A stretch of 64,000 bases of DNA from Exobasidium rhododendri (taxonomy: Eukaryota; Basidiomycota; Exobasidiomycetes; Exobasidiales; Exobasidiaceae), in assembly GCA_026210745.1 (NCBI GenBank), contig CP110631.1, positions 310,001 to 374,000 on the forward strand. The letters run 5' to 3'. Positions 30,416 to 41,755 of the stretch are shown here, one piece after another. A program made the position numbers and the translations under genes. The number at the start of each line of letters is the position of its first letter. Position 1 is the first letter of the stretch. Under the pieces are notes generated by a model, which worked only from the letters and a program-made list of their open reading frames with translations, had not been told where the DNA came from and did no database searches.

Positions 30416-32653
30416 CTACAACTCATCGTGACCTGCGCCCCACTTCAATTCATCGTCGTCAGCGGGTCCTCCTGCTCCTGCACCAGCACCAGCGCCGTCT
30501 CCGTAGATCTTGGCAGTGATGGGGGCAATCTGAGCTTGTAGTTCACTGAGTTGCTCTTCAATGTCGGCAGCTTCCGCATTGGCGTTGTTCTCCTCCAACC
30601 ATGACTCCGAGTCCTTGAGTGCCTCTTGCACCTTCAGCTTGTCTTCCTTGTCCAACTTTCCACCGAGTCCTTCCTTGTCGGCCAACATAGTCTTGGTCGA
30701 AGCGATAAAGTTCTGCAAGGAGTTAAGTGATTCGACACGCTTTCGCACTTCTTCGTCTTGCTCGGCAAATTCCTCAGCTTCCTTGACCATTCGATCAATG
30801 TCCTCTTCGGACAATCGACCCTTGTCGTTGGTAATCGTGACACTCTCCGTCTTTCCAGTGCCCTTGTCGGCAGCGGAGACTTTCATGATACCGTTGGCGT
30901 CCAGTTCAAAGGTAACCTCGATTTGGGGAACACCGCGTGGAGAAGGTGGGATTCCAGTCAACTCAAACTTGCCCAACATGTGGTTCTGCGACGTTAGCGC
31001 TCTCTCTCCTTCAAAGACTTGGATCAAGACGACATTCTGGTTATCAGCAGCCGTACTGAAGATTTGAGACTTCTTTGTAGGAATGACAGTGTTTCGTGGA
31101 ATGAGCTTCGTCATGACACCACCAGTCGTCTCGATACCCAATGTCAACGGATTGACGTCGATCAGCAAGACAGAGGCTGATCCTTCGACACCAGACAAGA
31201 CACCTCCCTGAACAGCGGCACCCCAGGCAACGGCTTCGTCGGGGTTGATTCCCTTGGACGGTTCCTTTCCATCAAAGTAGTCCTTGAGAAGTTGCTGGAC
31301 CTTGGGGATACGGGTGGATCCACCGACCAAGACAACATCATCAATGTCCTCCTTCTTCACACCAGAGTCCTTGAGTACTTGCTCCACGGGCTTCATCGTC
31401 TTTCGAAACAAGTCAGCGTTGAGTTCTTCAAACTTGGCTCGCGTCAACGTCTCGGAAAGGTCCTTTCCGTCAAAGAAGCTCTCAATCTCAATCTTGGTAG
31501 ACATCTGGCTGGACAAGATTCGCTTGGCTCGCTCGACTTCTCGCTTGAGCTTTCCTACAGACTTCTTGTTACCGGAAGCATCGAGACTCTCCTTCTTCTT
31601 GAATTGCTTGAGAATGTATTCACTGACTCGGTTGTCAAAGTCTTCTCCTCCCAAGTGCGTGTCACCGGCAGTGGCCAGTACTTCAAAGACACCATCTTCA
31701 ATCGACAAGAGCGAAACATCAAACGTACCACCACCCAAATCGTAGACAATGATCTGAGAGTCGCCCTTCTTGTCCAAACCATAAGCAATGGCAGCCGCAG
31801 TAGGCTCGTTGACGATTCGCAGAACAGTGAGACCAGCAATGGTACCGGCATCCTTGGTTGCTTGACGTTGAGCATCGTTAAAGTAGGCAGGTACCGTGAC
31901 GACAGCGTGGGTGACCTTGTGGCCCAAGTAGGCCTCGGCAGTCTCCTTCATCTTGCCCAACACCATGGCAGAGATCTCCTCCGGTGTAAAGACTCGCTTG
32001 GATCCTCGCACATCGATCTGGATGGCTGGCTTTCCAGCTTTCTCGACCAACTTGAAGGGGAAGTGTCGAGCGTCCTTCTTTACGTCTGGGTCAGTCCATG
32101 TACGTCCAAGCAGTCGCTTAGCATCGAAGCTGGTGGGAGCGATGAAGAGAAGGAAGAGTCAGCGTTCCGAATGTCAACGTAGTCGCACACACTACAGTCA
32201 AGACTCACATGGTGTTCTCTGGGTTCTGAGCAGCCTGGTTCTTGGCAGCATCTCCGATGAGACGCTCGTCCTCGACGAATCCGACGTAAGATGGTGTGAT
32301 ACGGTTACCTTGATCGTTGGTGATGATTTCTACTCGTCCACCGCGTTGAATACCAACACATGAGTAGCTGTACGGAGGAGGAGGAAGAAGAGTCAAGGGT
32401 GTGAGCAACGAGAATTCACATCATTTTCATCCTTGCAGCAGGAAACTTACGTCGTGCCCAAGTCAATACCAATAACGTCGCCGTATTCCGGTCGAGCTTG
32501 TGTGCTCTCCTCGGCCATGACACCACCAGCAGGTGAGCCAGCAGGAGAAAGAGTGGAAACAAATGCGATGATTGCAATCAATGCAAACATCATGTTGAGA
32601 AGGGACCACTGTCGTGGAGAGGCCCGCGAAGAGCCTCTAGAAGGGTTGGCCAT
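30416..32653 (-). CDS. KAR2: ER-lumenal Hsp70 chaperone BiP/Kar2
   Basis: This ATP-driven chaperone of the ER lumen is needed for translocation, folding and unfolded-protein signalling. Three exons, 32653-32451, 32367-32209 and 32129-30416, give 691 aa. A signal sequence ([16 protein letters not shown], mature near residue 47) precedes VIGIDLGTT, the Hsp70 phosphate-1 loop, which is split by the first intron. The ATPase signature [15 protein letters not shown] and [16 protein letters not shown] follow. The protein ends GHDEL, so HDEL is the ER-retrieval signal. All other landmarks are intact. The strong codon bias leaves long open frames on the opposite strand, which are shadows. Given the many secreted-protein genes nearby, an intact secretory chaperone is expected but not specific. 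Confidence 0.98.
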
Positions 32654-33412
32654 CCTTGTGATAGCGGCGAGCAGAGAGAAAGGGTCAAAAACGAGGTCGA
32701 CTCGATGGTCTGCGAGGTACGAAGGCTTTGCTTTGCCTTCGATGGCTTGTGTGATAAGGTACGAGTCTGCACTGGAGAGCTGTTGCTTGCTCTTGACTCT
32801 TCTAATCCGTCTTGAGTGACGTGTATGTGAGAGAGAGAGAGCAGAGAGAGTCGTGCGGCCTATAACGAGGAAAAGTCGAGAAGGACCGCAGACCTTCTTA
32901 TGTTTTCTTTGGCGTATCTTCCTTTGCCAACTTAAAGTCCGCTGCTGCACTGCTAGATACAAGATTGATTGACTACGTGTCACTTGTAATATGCATATTC
33001 CGCCCTTTCCACGTCGCCCTTTCCTGCTTGCCTCTTTGATACGTCTTCCCCCCCCCCTGATGTCGTGGAATGTGTGCTGACGTAATCCGAAGGCCAGATG
33101 TATCTCCTAAGAAAACTGCAAGTAACACCCAACGCGCACTTTCTTATTTTAGAAATATTTCCTACCTCCCAAGGAAGGGGGAGCCGTGATGAGGACCTGT
33201 AGAGGGCTAGGGGAATTGCATTTGTGTTTCTTCCTAGAGAATAATTGTACGCACGCACCCCCTCTTCACCTAGCTCATCTGCCTTCATCTGCCTCGTTGA
33301 ACCTCATCAGCTGGACGGCAATATTAGGAATCTTTAAACTATTCACATTACAGACATTCTTCTCTCCTTCGTTGATTCGTAGCGCTGGGTCCTGCCTAAT
33401 TCCATTGTCGAC
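32654..33412. promoter_or_regulatory. Shared promoter region of BiP and RhoGDI
   Basis: The two genes start divergently. ACGT-core sites that resemble unfolded-protein or bZIP elements occur at 32817-32824 (TGACGTGT) and 33078-33085 (TGACGTAA). GA-rich tracts are also present. Assignment to Hac1-type control is inference. Confidence 0.35.
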
Positions 33413-34393
33413 ATGTCTGAAAGAGTGCCAGATGAAGAGCTGAAGCCCACTCGTAAGTCGTGACCTCGTCATTGAGATTAAGAAGAAAGAAACTGAAGGT
33501 GCCTCTCCCATCCCTTGAACAGAAACGGAGGGATATAAGCTCGGAGAGAAGAAATCTGTAGCGGAATATGCCCAACTCGATGCTGAAGATGAAAGTCTTG
33601 CTCGATGGAAGGCTAGTCTTGGTATTGCTACTGGTCAGGCTGCTGCATCCGATCCCAACAAGCCAAAGGTGAGCGAAAGGGAAAGCCGAGACGCTTGCTT
33701 TGCTCGAAGCTATCAACTGATCATAGTCTCTTTCATCACTAACATCCACACAGCTCTCTCTACACTCACTTTCTCTCGAATCACAAGGGGCTCCTAATGG
33801 TAAAGTTTCCATCTCGCTTGACAATCTGAATCCAGCCGAGATGGAGGCCCTCAAAAAGCAGCCTCTAACGATCAAGGAAGGAGTGGAATACAATGTAGCG
33901 ATCTCTTTCAGGTGAGGAATTATTATGGAAAGGAATTTGCTACCCAAGCCCCAATGCAAGGAGGAACCTTCACTGACAAAATTAAGCATTTCCCGTGTCG
34001 ACAGCGTTGGCCAAGAAGTGCTGTCTGGTCTCAAGTACCTGCACGTCGTCAAAAGAGCTGGTGTGACTGGTGAGTGAGCTACCTCTTTCCAATGAAGTCT
34101 AGTCATATAACTGACCTGACCATTTCCGCAGTGGACAAGCTGGAAGAGATGATCGGGTCGTTTGGTCCTCGACCTGAACCATATACGAAGCGTTTTGCTA
34201 CCGAAGAATCGCCAAGTGGTATGCTCGCTCGAAGTGGAAACAATACAGTTCGCTCAAGGGTGATTGATGACGACGGCACTGTCTATGCAGACTGGTGAGT
34301 GATTGGAAAGCAAATTATATACTCTTCATTTCAGACTGACGTTCTCCTCGCCCTCTCAGGACATGGGTCTTCAAGATCGCAAAGGAATGGTAG
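33413..34393 (+). CDS. RDI1: Rho GDP-dissociation inhibitor
   Basis: This cytosolic protein extracts prenylated Rho/Cdc42 GTPases from membranes and keeps them inactive. Six exons, 33413-33452, 33523-33668, 33754-33911, 33987-34069, 34132-34294 and 34360-34393, give 207 aa, the usual RhoGDI size. The N-terminal arm has YKLGEKKSVAEYAQLDAEDESL, here read in two parts around the second exon start. The immunoglobulin-like domain shows LTIKEGVEYNVAISF, GLKYLHVVKRAGV, MIGSFGPRPEPYTKRF, the signature EESPSGMLARG-like segment, and the final TWVFKIAKEW. All junctions keep frame and known family order. With the Msb1-like gene at the right edge it is one of two Rho-polarity genes in the window, though they are 25 kb apart. 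Confidence 0.96.
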
Positions 34394-34594
34394 CAAGGCC
34401 CCTCCTTACTTTTACCTCATCTACCTCATACATCATCGCTTTCAATAACAATCTTAACCTTCCCTATTTTGATCAGCATGAGAAGCGGCTACAAATATAG
34501 GCGGAAACAAAAAGAAAGGTTACTAGGTGACACAGTTGAAAGGACTGTCGAGAAGGGGAGAAGTTGACAAGACTTGCGAATCAGGGCTCAAGAA

Positions 34595-35942
34595 TCAGGC
34601 CGTTGTAAGAACGCTCTCATCAGCTGCGGCTGGAGCGTTGACGTCGTTGGTGACTGCATCTTCCTCTTCCTTGCCTTCTTCCTTGCTTTCTTCCTTTGGT
34701 TGAGAGCTTCCATTTGTCGGGTTGGCCTCCTCTGATGTGGCTCCCTTTGCCGCCGAGAAGACGGCCGCCCACTTTTCGCACAACGTCTCTGCCCTCTCCT
34801 TGAACTTGAATTCTTCGTCTCTTGGAATGGAAGGTAATTGAACGACTCTGCGCATCACTTTGCCAATCTTTGTCACTCGTAGGACGTCGGCGGTGATTCC
34901 TTCATATCCTTCGACCTGCTTCATGGTCTTGTCTAACTCGTCCAGTCCGTTTGGATTGATGCTGCCTTCCTTACCCAAAAAGCCTCGTTGCAGTGAGTGA
35001 CGCCAACCTCGTACCTTTTTCGTCTCGGGGTCCACTGCAGCGCGCAACAAACCTGTCAGCACATCTCTCTCTCTCTCTCTACCTTACTCCCTTTCCCAGC
35101 ATCGACTCACACTCAGCCTCTTCGCCTTCTCCCTCGTCTGCTCCTTCACTCTTCCTAGATGCGCTAGCAGATGCTGGCTTTGACGATGCTTTATGCTTAC
35201 TAGCTCCACCGGTACTGCTACTCTTCACCTTCTTGGAAGCCCCTTGCCCGCTCGTTGATTTCCTTTTCTTCGTAGGTTTCTCATCTTCCTCTTCCTCCTC
35301 CAGCATATCCTCTTCATCTTCACCTTTCGATTCTGCCTCCTTGACTATTCTGTTCTGCTCCTCGTTCCATTCGTCTGGCTTTTTAGCAAGCAAGTACGCT
35401 TCACGTAATTCTGCGCCTTTCTTGTGTGGATCGCTAAGAAACGCTTCGATTTCTCGTTTGTGTAGCTTCTTTAGGTCGTGCGCTTTGTTGAAACCGCTGC
35501 ACGTATGTGAAAGATTAGCATCTGTGATCAGTGCTTACTCTTTCACACTTTACCCCGAATTCCCCTTTCCTTACTGCAGTCTACTCACTAATCTGCAGCG
35601 GGAAAGAAGCGCACGATAAAGTAGCTCTTGCCAGGTCGTGCGTCCAGCACCTTGCGTTTGGGGACATTCGCATCGTCGACGAGCTGACAGGGAGAAGGAC
35701 ACGGTTTAGCAAGATCTGAAGGAGACTGACTGTATTCTCTTTCCTAAATTTGAACCCACAATGCCTGGCCAAAGCGGGTAGCCTTTGATTTTGCCTAGGA
35801 CAACATCGCCGATCGAGCTGCCAAGAAGAAGATCTCAATCATCTCATCCCCCTTTTGCAGAGCTGTTCTCTCTACCAACTCACAAGTGCCTGCTGTCGTC
35901 GCCATTACCTGTGGCATCTTTACTCTTGCTGATGCCAGCCAT
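34595..35942 (-). CDS. PWWP-domain chromatin protein with TFIIS-N/LEDGF-like C-terminal helices
   Basis: Five exons, 35942-35884, 35817-35760, 35683-35589, 35496-35111 and 35034-34595, give 345 aa. The PWWP domain is near the N-terminus: VVLGKIKGYPLWPGI, then YFIVRFFPAADY and the helix KREIEAFLSD. PWWP folds bind methylated histone H3K36 and DNA. A middle Lys/Ser/Glu-rich stretch (EDMLEEEEEDEKPTKKRKS) carries likely nuclear localisation signals. The C-terminal part (ITADVLRVTKIGKVMRRVVQLP...ERAETLCEKWAAVF) looks like the TFIIS N-terminal/LEDGF helical bundle, a partner-binding module of elongation factors. The combination suggests a reader that links methylated chromatin to transcription, similar to LEDGF/HRP2 or yeast Pdp3-type proteins. 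It ends with an acidic low-complexity tail. Confidence 0.85.
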
Positions 35943-36673
35943 GCTCGTCTACAAGTGACACCCTTTATACAGTCCGACTTTTCTACAATACCTTAAGCAG
36001 ACCTTAATCGCCTTTTTGATTTCTTCAGTACCCTATATGAGCGAGCTCTGATATGCTTGGGGTTTTGAGACGTTGTCACTGCCTGAAGTTCGAACGTGCG
36101 CTTCGCTTTGTGGTGCGCCTGGTCTCTCTTTAAGCCCAAAAGCACAGCGCTTGAGTTGTACAGTGGTGTCAAAATGAGAAGAAAAAGAAGAGAGTGCTAG
36201 GCGACGCGACGAGGCCAAGATTGCTTTAATCAGGGACTCTCTACAGACAGCGACGATTAAACAACTGGCGTTTCTTGATATTCCGAACCCTCGTTTTCTC
36301 AGTTCCCATATTGAAACGCTCAATCTAGCCTGTCGAGTTTCTTATTGCGCGAGTTCACCAGAAGATCGTTAATTCACCACGTGATACACACAACCACGCG
36401 GGAAAGATCTGTTAAATCGGTCGAGCGCCGTCTTGGAATGACTGGGTAAAAAAAAGATCAAGACCTTCCACTGGAGAGGAATCTTCTGCTAAATTGGGCC
36501 GGTCGTCAGACTCTGCATCGCCATACATCAGTCACCGACAGCAAGCACTCCCTTTCCGCCTTGACCAGTGAAGATCAAGAGCAGGGCTAGAGACTACTGG
36601 ACGAAGAGCCAGATATAGAGCATATCTTCCTTTCTATCAAGTACACACAGCACAAATATAGTAGTTGCCCATC
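35943..36673. other. Bidirectional promoter region between the PWWP gene and TMA46
   Basis: Both genes start away from this gap. I saw no coding frame worth reporting; the ORFs present overlap in several frames without coding character. Confidence 0.4.
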
Positions 36674-37747
36674 ATGCCACCAAAGAAAGCTTCGGCGGGT
36701 GTCGATAAAACTTTTGGAATGAAGAACAAGAAGGGTTCAAAAGCACAACAGCAGATCAAAGTCGTCCAACAGCAACAGTCCCAAGTAGGGAAATCAAAAG
36801 AGGTCCTGGCAAAGGAAAAGAAGAGGGAAGAGGAAAAGAGGGCGAAAGAGCTTGCAGACAAAGCGAGGAAGGAAGATCCAACATTCAATATTGTACAACC
36901 TAGAGTACCGTTCGGTGTTGATCCCAAAACCATAACCTGTGCCTACTGGAAGGCAGGGGTATGTGAAAAGGGAGCCAAGTGCAAGTATGCTCATACTAAT
37001 GAAGCAAACAGGAAGACAGAAAAGAAGGATCTGTACGTTGATATGAGGCTGGAGGATGGTGAAGGAGGTAGTGGGTCAGGTGAAGGAAATGGCAGTCTAG
37101 AGGATAAGAAGAACGACACAATCGATAAATGGGATCAAGCGAAGCTAGATTCCGTCATTCAATCAAAGCATGGCAACCCGAAAAGTACAACAGACAAGGT
37201 TTGTAAATTCTTCCTGCAAGCTGTCGAAGATGGAAAGTACGGTTGGTTCTGGGAGTGTCCTAACGGGGGTGAAAAGTGCATGTACAAGCATAGGCTACCA
37301 CCGGGCTTCGTCATGAAGGCACAAAAGAAGGAATTAGAAGCAGCAGAAAAGGCCAATGAGATCTCGTTGGAGGAATTCTTGGAATCGGCTCGACATCAAT
37401 TAGGTAGCAATCTAACCCCCGTCACGCCCGAGTCATTCACAGCTTGGAAGGCACATAGACTCACAAAGAAAGCGGCAGAAGAAGAAGCACTAGAAAGCAA
37501 GAAGAAGAGTCAAGCACAAGCAAACAAGATGACAGGCCTGAGTGGAAGGGATCTCTTTACACTGAACAGTGACTACTTCAACGACGAAGATGATAGTGAG
37601 GGTGGGGAGGAGTTCGACATTCACACCTACATGAAGGGATGGGAGCAAGGGAGGGAGGACGGTTCCAATAAAGGTGGTGATGACGATGACGACGACGACG
37701 TCAATGAAACGAATGGCAAACTGCAAGACCTGGAGGTCGAATCGTGA
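36674..37747 (+). CDS. TMA46: TMA46/ZC3H15 (DFRP1)-type CCCH zinc-finger translation factor
   Basis: This is the partner of the Rbg1/DRG1 GTPase on ribosomes, acting in translation elongation and stress response. It is single-exon, 357 aa. The start MPPKKASAGVDKTFGMKNKK is typical of the family. Two CCCH fingers follow: C-x7-C-x5-C-x3-H at residues about 89-107 (CAYWKAGVCEKGAKCKYAH), and a second, wider finger (VCKFFLQAVEDGKYGWFWEC, then CMYKHRLPPG). The DFRP region (LEEFLESARHQLG...TPVTPESFTAWK) binds DRG1. The C-terminal tail has an acidic Asp run (GAT/GAC repeat). Everything expected is present. Confidence 0.96.
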   Translation: MPPKKASAGVDKTFGMKNKKGSKAQQQIKVVQQQQSQVGKSKEVLAKEKKREEEKRAKELADKARKEDPTFNIVQPRVPFGVDPKTITCAYWKAGVCEKGAKCKYAHTNEANRKTEKKDLYVDMRLEDGEGGSGSGEGNGSLEDKKNDTIDKWDQAKLDSVIQSKHGNPKSTTDKVCKFFLQAVEDGKYGWFWECPNGGEKCMYKHRLPPGFVMKAQKKELEAAEKANEISLEEFLESARHQLGSNLTPVTPESFTAWKAHRLTKKAAEEEALESKKKSQAQANKMTGLSGRDLFTLNSDYFNDEDDSEGGEEFDIHTYMKGWEQGREDGSNKGGDDDDDDDVNETNGKLQDLEVES

Positions 37748-37928
37748 ACGAGTTTTGACTCCACTGTTCTGTTCTTTTCCCTCCTCATCATCCCCTCCCC
37801 CCCTTCACTCCGCTTCTCTCATGATCCTCACATTCTTTCTACATCAATTGTATAGCATACCGAGAGGGACAAGATGACGATTAAAGTATAACAGCCTTTG
37901 CATTGAAATGTGACAGTAGCTCGAGCTA

Positions 37929-39700
37929 CTAGACCTGAGATGTGTGGGGCTTCATGTGTGGATGATGCTTGCCTGTCATTTGTTTGCTTGCTTGTAGAGC
38001 ACACAAAGCAGCTCCTATTCCACTGCCGTCCTTTGCCAAGCCGAACTTTGTTGCCTTTCCTGTAGCCTCTCCTAACATCTCTGCAAGCGCTTCCTTGAGC
38101 ATGTCTAGAAATCCAGGAAGGAACTCTACCACTGAGCCATCTACTCCGACGTTGACCGGTTTCACTTCCGACCCCAGTCGATGCTGAATGACGGCAGCCA
38201 CCGCCACTGCGCTTAGTCTGGCTGCTCTTCTTCCCACAAAGTGACACACCCTCTTGACAACAGCTATATCCCCTTCACTGATGAAATTCTTGTCAATCTT
38301 CATCACCTCCGTCAGGATCTTTCTTGTCGCTGAATTTACTTCCGAGTTGCTTGTCTTGTCTTCCATGATGGCAGACATGTACGCTGTATCGAAGCCATAT
38401 TGTGCATTCAGCCTTTCCGACGAGTACCCTGAGAACAGCACGAGGGTATCGATCAGATGGATATAGACGATTCTGGTCAATTCTCCCAAGTACATCCCAC
38501 TGATCATCTTCTCGAATGCGTGATGACGAGGCCGAAGTGCTTGTCTGTCCACCTTATTGTCGTACTTTGTCACGGGAAGACACGTCCTTTCGTCGTCAAA
38601 GCCACCCCACTCCGCATTGATGATCATGAAGTCTGGCTTTGGCTTCATTGGGTCTTCGATTTCCAGCTTTATGATTTTCTCTCGTTCTTCCACGTACGCC
38701 CCATTGGTACCGGTTCCAAAGATACTGCCAAGAAGTGCAGGTCCTTTCGACTGATATCCATGGGCAAGTAGAGCTCCTACTGTGTCGTTGACCAGGCATG
38801 TTATTTTTACCTTTACTTTGATCTCATCGAGGCAGCTCTGCAAAAGACCGACCACCTCGACTCCGAGCGCATCAGGTGCATCGAATCCTTTGGTCCATCT
38901 TATCAAGGTCCCGCGATCGATGGCAGTCTGCTCGACAGGCTGTGAGGACGAAGAAAGAACAGTCGAATTTGGTAGGCACTGGTAAGCGAGCGAAGAGCGA
39001 TGGTAGAGACTGGCCCACTCACAAAACTAAAGGTGAAACCGAGATGCAATTCTTCCTCTTCGCTGGCAGACGCCTTATGCTTGACAAAGTGTTCGACACT
39101 CTTTGCTATGTACATGAACAGATCCTTTGATTTTCCCCTCTTGATCTCGTCCGATCTATTGTGAGTGAAAAGTAGGGACAATCAGCGCACTCTGTCGTGC
39201 AAGTACGTCGATCGCATCAGGCGACTCACAGCTTGTACTTTTCCTGTGTCATTTTAAACGTTCCATCGCCGTTCAGTACGACTTCGCAGACTCGCCTGAT
39301 ACATTAAGAAGAGACACCAAAGCATGTCAAAGTGTGTCCTTCAATATGTAGTCAGGGCATCCTTAGAAGTTGGCTGTAGACTCACAAATTAGTTCCTCCC
39401 AAGTCGAGGGCCAAGTAGGTGCCCTTTTCTGTACCATCTGGCACTCCCGTCACTGTCATGTGAAGCACCAAATTAAGCACACTGATCCAGCCTTCATCCT
39501 TACCACAAATAAAGTATAAACCCCTCCTTTCACTCACCGAAGCTTGGGATCATGGCCATGTTCTGACCATCGTGTGCGAGGCCATAGTCCATGCGCTCTC
39601 GGAAACGTTTCAGAAGTACTTCCAAATCTTTCTTGGTGAGGTCGAATTCATTTTCCATTCGATCCAAGATCGTCTTGAGCGATTCAGGATGAGGGACCAT
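37929..39700 (-). CDS. Hexokinase
   Basis: This cytosolic enzyme phosphorylates glucose, fructose or mannose with ATP at the start of glycolysis. Five exons, 39700-39538, 39452-39386, 39295-39230, 39155-39023 and 38939-37929, give 479 aa. The phosphate-1 loop LALDLGGTNLRVCEV is assembled across a junction. GTLIRWTKGFD is the sugar-binding segment. SIFGTGTNGAYVE, INAEWGGFDD (catalytic region), SGMYLGELTRI and VGVDGSVVEFLPGF are all conserved. The ATG at 39700 directly follows an in-frame stop and acceptor-like TAG, so a short upstream exon is possible, but the predicted length is already normal for fungal hexokinases. Whether it is a hexokinase 2-type regulatory enzyme cannot be read here. Confidence 0.96.
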
Positions 39701-40411
39701 ATCGTCGACGAGAGATGGTGATGTCCCAGACTATATGTTTTGATGTACAGGAGTGCCAAATACGAAGATTTACAATAGGTGCGGAAAAAGAAAGTTGGTG
39801 AGGGAGATATCTAAACTGTCGTCGTCTATATGGAGGTTCCGAGCCGAAGTGCGCGTCACACGCCCAGGCCATTTGAGCCACTAGCGGGAAAGGCGATGCT
39901 TGCTCCAAGTCCCACATCCTGTAGCAAGGCAAGGATCGAACATGATATATAGCAGAGCAGAGAGAGAGAGTATAGCCTTCATAAGCAGACTAGAGAGCAC
40001 TTGATGAAGCTGTATCTCCATTCGATGTTCAAGCTAAGCTAATAGCTAGAAGTTACCTTCGCCTACAGACCTCATAATAAGAGGGACAAGAGGAAATGTG
40101 GTACCAACGAGGGAGAAGCCATCTTACGCGCTGAAAGATCGATGCTGAAGGTGTCTAGAGAGGCAATGACCCCTACTTCGTCCGCGAGAATCACAACACC
40201 TAAACATTGCCCCTGCAAGAGCGTCACTATAGTATCGCAGGCCTTTACAGCCCCATTCCCATGCTCTTATCGCATCGCGCTGAGAGAAAGTCAATATTGG
40301 TACAGTGATTTTGTTCTGCTCCACCTGTCCCCAAGTCCACATATACTCCCCTACACAAGATGGGAGCCAACTGACTCTTTTCAGCCATGGTCGAAGTTCA
40401 CAGCCTCTCCC
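39701..40411. other. Intergenic region upstream of hexokinase
   Basis: This is the hexokinase promoter and the 3' flank of the AAA ATPase gene. No supportable gene. Confidence 0.4.
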
Positions 40412-41755
40412 TCAGCTTGTCTCTTCTCCGCCTTCTTTCATCTCCTTGTCATCCTTCGACTCGCTGATGTGACTCTGGAGCTGACCAAGGACGCTCATCA
40501 AGCGATCAACAGGAGACAGTCGTGAGACTCGCTCCCCATCGGTAGCCGACAGGATGGCAAATGAGACGAACAGCTCTTTGAGGAATGCAAAGGACCAGTC
40601 ATTTGTTCCCTCGATGATCCTTTCAACGACGTCACCGTCTGCTGGAATACCCCGTCCTTTCAGCTTGTGCTCGAGCCAGAGGCCGACGAATTGACGCCTC
40701 TCTACGGGAGTGGGATTCCCGAGATGATACTTGGTGTCGAATCGCGAGGGTCGTTTGGTGAAGGCGTTGTCGAGCTTGTCGGGATGATTACTTGTTGCCA
40801 CAATGATGATACCATCGTTGACCTCGAGGCCATCGATCTCATTCAGTAGGAAGGAGCGAGTCTCGTCCGAGACCAGCGAATCGAGGTCTTCCATGACGAG
40901 AATGCAAGGAGCACAAAGCCTTGTCTTTTCGAAGATAGCGCGAATGCCTCGCTCGGGCGTGGACTGTCTTCCCGTCTGGAAGGATTTGACGTACAATGCC
41001 GGCACGTTGCTGTGTCTCCTTAGGATTGCCTTGATCGTTTCCGTCTTTCCGTTTCCAGGTGGGCCAACGAGCAAGATTCCTCTCTTCCAAGCTACTCCAA
41101 GCTCTTTATACACCGCTTGAGAAGAGAAAAAGTTGTCGACATCTCGATTCAACGATTCTAGAATTCGGTCGGGAAGTATCAGATCTTCCGGTCTTGACGT
41201 TTGGATTGTCTTGTAAAGGTCCTTGCTCTTCTTCCAGCGCTCGTCGAAGATCCAGACTTCATGACGCAGATCGTGTTGCCATCTAAACATCCGCTCGATC
41301 AGATTGCTTCCCACTTCGTCAGAGTCGCCTTCCCACACAAGGAAAATGGCCTCTCGCCCACTGAACCCTTTGACCCAATCGAAACGATACGCACGCATTG
41401 AAGTACCTTGGAAAGCGAAGTCGACGCTACCATTGACGAGCTCTTGCTTGATTGATCCGTGATCAGGGGTGCCCATCAGATGTTCAGCCTCATATCGTTC
41501 CATGAACGACTGATCAATATTCTTGTTGCTACCTTCCTCAGACCAGACGGCTTCCGTTAGCCCTATTTTGTCCGAAATGAGAGCAAAGTTGTCGGACCTC
41601 AAGATCTGCACATCGTGAAGATAAGCAAAGAGAACAGATCCGCGGCAATCGTCACTGTCTAGATAGAGGACTTGGTGATGCGGGTGTTGGTGGCGTACCC
41701 ATAGATATAGCCTCTTCGGCGCCGAGCTATTTTCAGGCGGGGCTGGCTTGTCCAT
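40412..41755 (-). CDS. AAA-family ATPase (BCS1/classical AAA type)
   Basis: This is a single-exon protein of 447 aa. The frame extends upstream to 41899 but the first ATG is at 41755. The N-terminal 200 residues have no domain I can name (RLYLWVRHQHPHHQVLYL...FDWVKGF). The ATPase domain has Walker A GPPGNGKTE at residues about 231-239, Walker B CILVMEDLDSL, sensor 1 IIIVATSNHPDKLDNAF and the arginine-finger/sensor region RPSRFDTKY. The order KRPSRFD and the single ATPase domain fit the group of fungal AAA proteins related to proteasomal and BCS1-type ATPases. No mitochondrial presequence or transmembrane helix is evident from the chosen start. The substrate is unknown. Confidence 0.85.
   Translation of the reverse strand: MDKPAPPENSSAPKRLYLWVRHQHPHHQVLYLDSDDCRGSVLFAYLHDVQILRSDNFALISDKIGLTEAVWSEEGSNKNIDQSFMERYEAEHLMGTPDHGSIKQELVNGSVDFAFQGTSMRAYRFDWVKGFSGREAIFLVWEGDSDEVGSNLIERMFRWQHDLRHEVWIFDERWKKSKDLYKTIQTSRPEDLILPDRILESLNRDVDNFFSSQAVYKELGVAWKRGILLVGPPGNGKTETIKAILRRHSNVPALYVKSFQTGRQSTPERGIRAIFEKTRLCAPCILVMEDLDSLVSDETRSFLLNEIDGLEVNDGIIIVATSNHPDKLDNAFTKRPSRFDTKYHLGNPTPVERRQFVGLWLEHKLKGRGIPADGDVVERIIEGTNDWSFAFLKELFVSFAILSATDGERVSRLSPVDRLMSVLGQLQSHISESKDDKEMKEGGEETS

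Noticed and set aside
31292-32182. 296-codon open frame on the plus strand
   Set aside because: Antisense to BiP. Long opposite-strand frames are common in highly biased Hsp70 genes.
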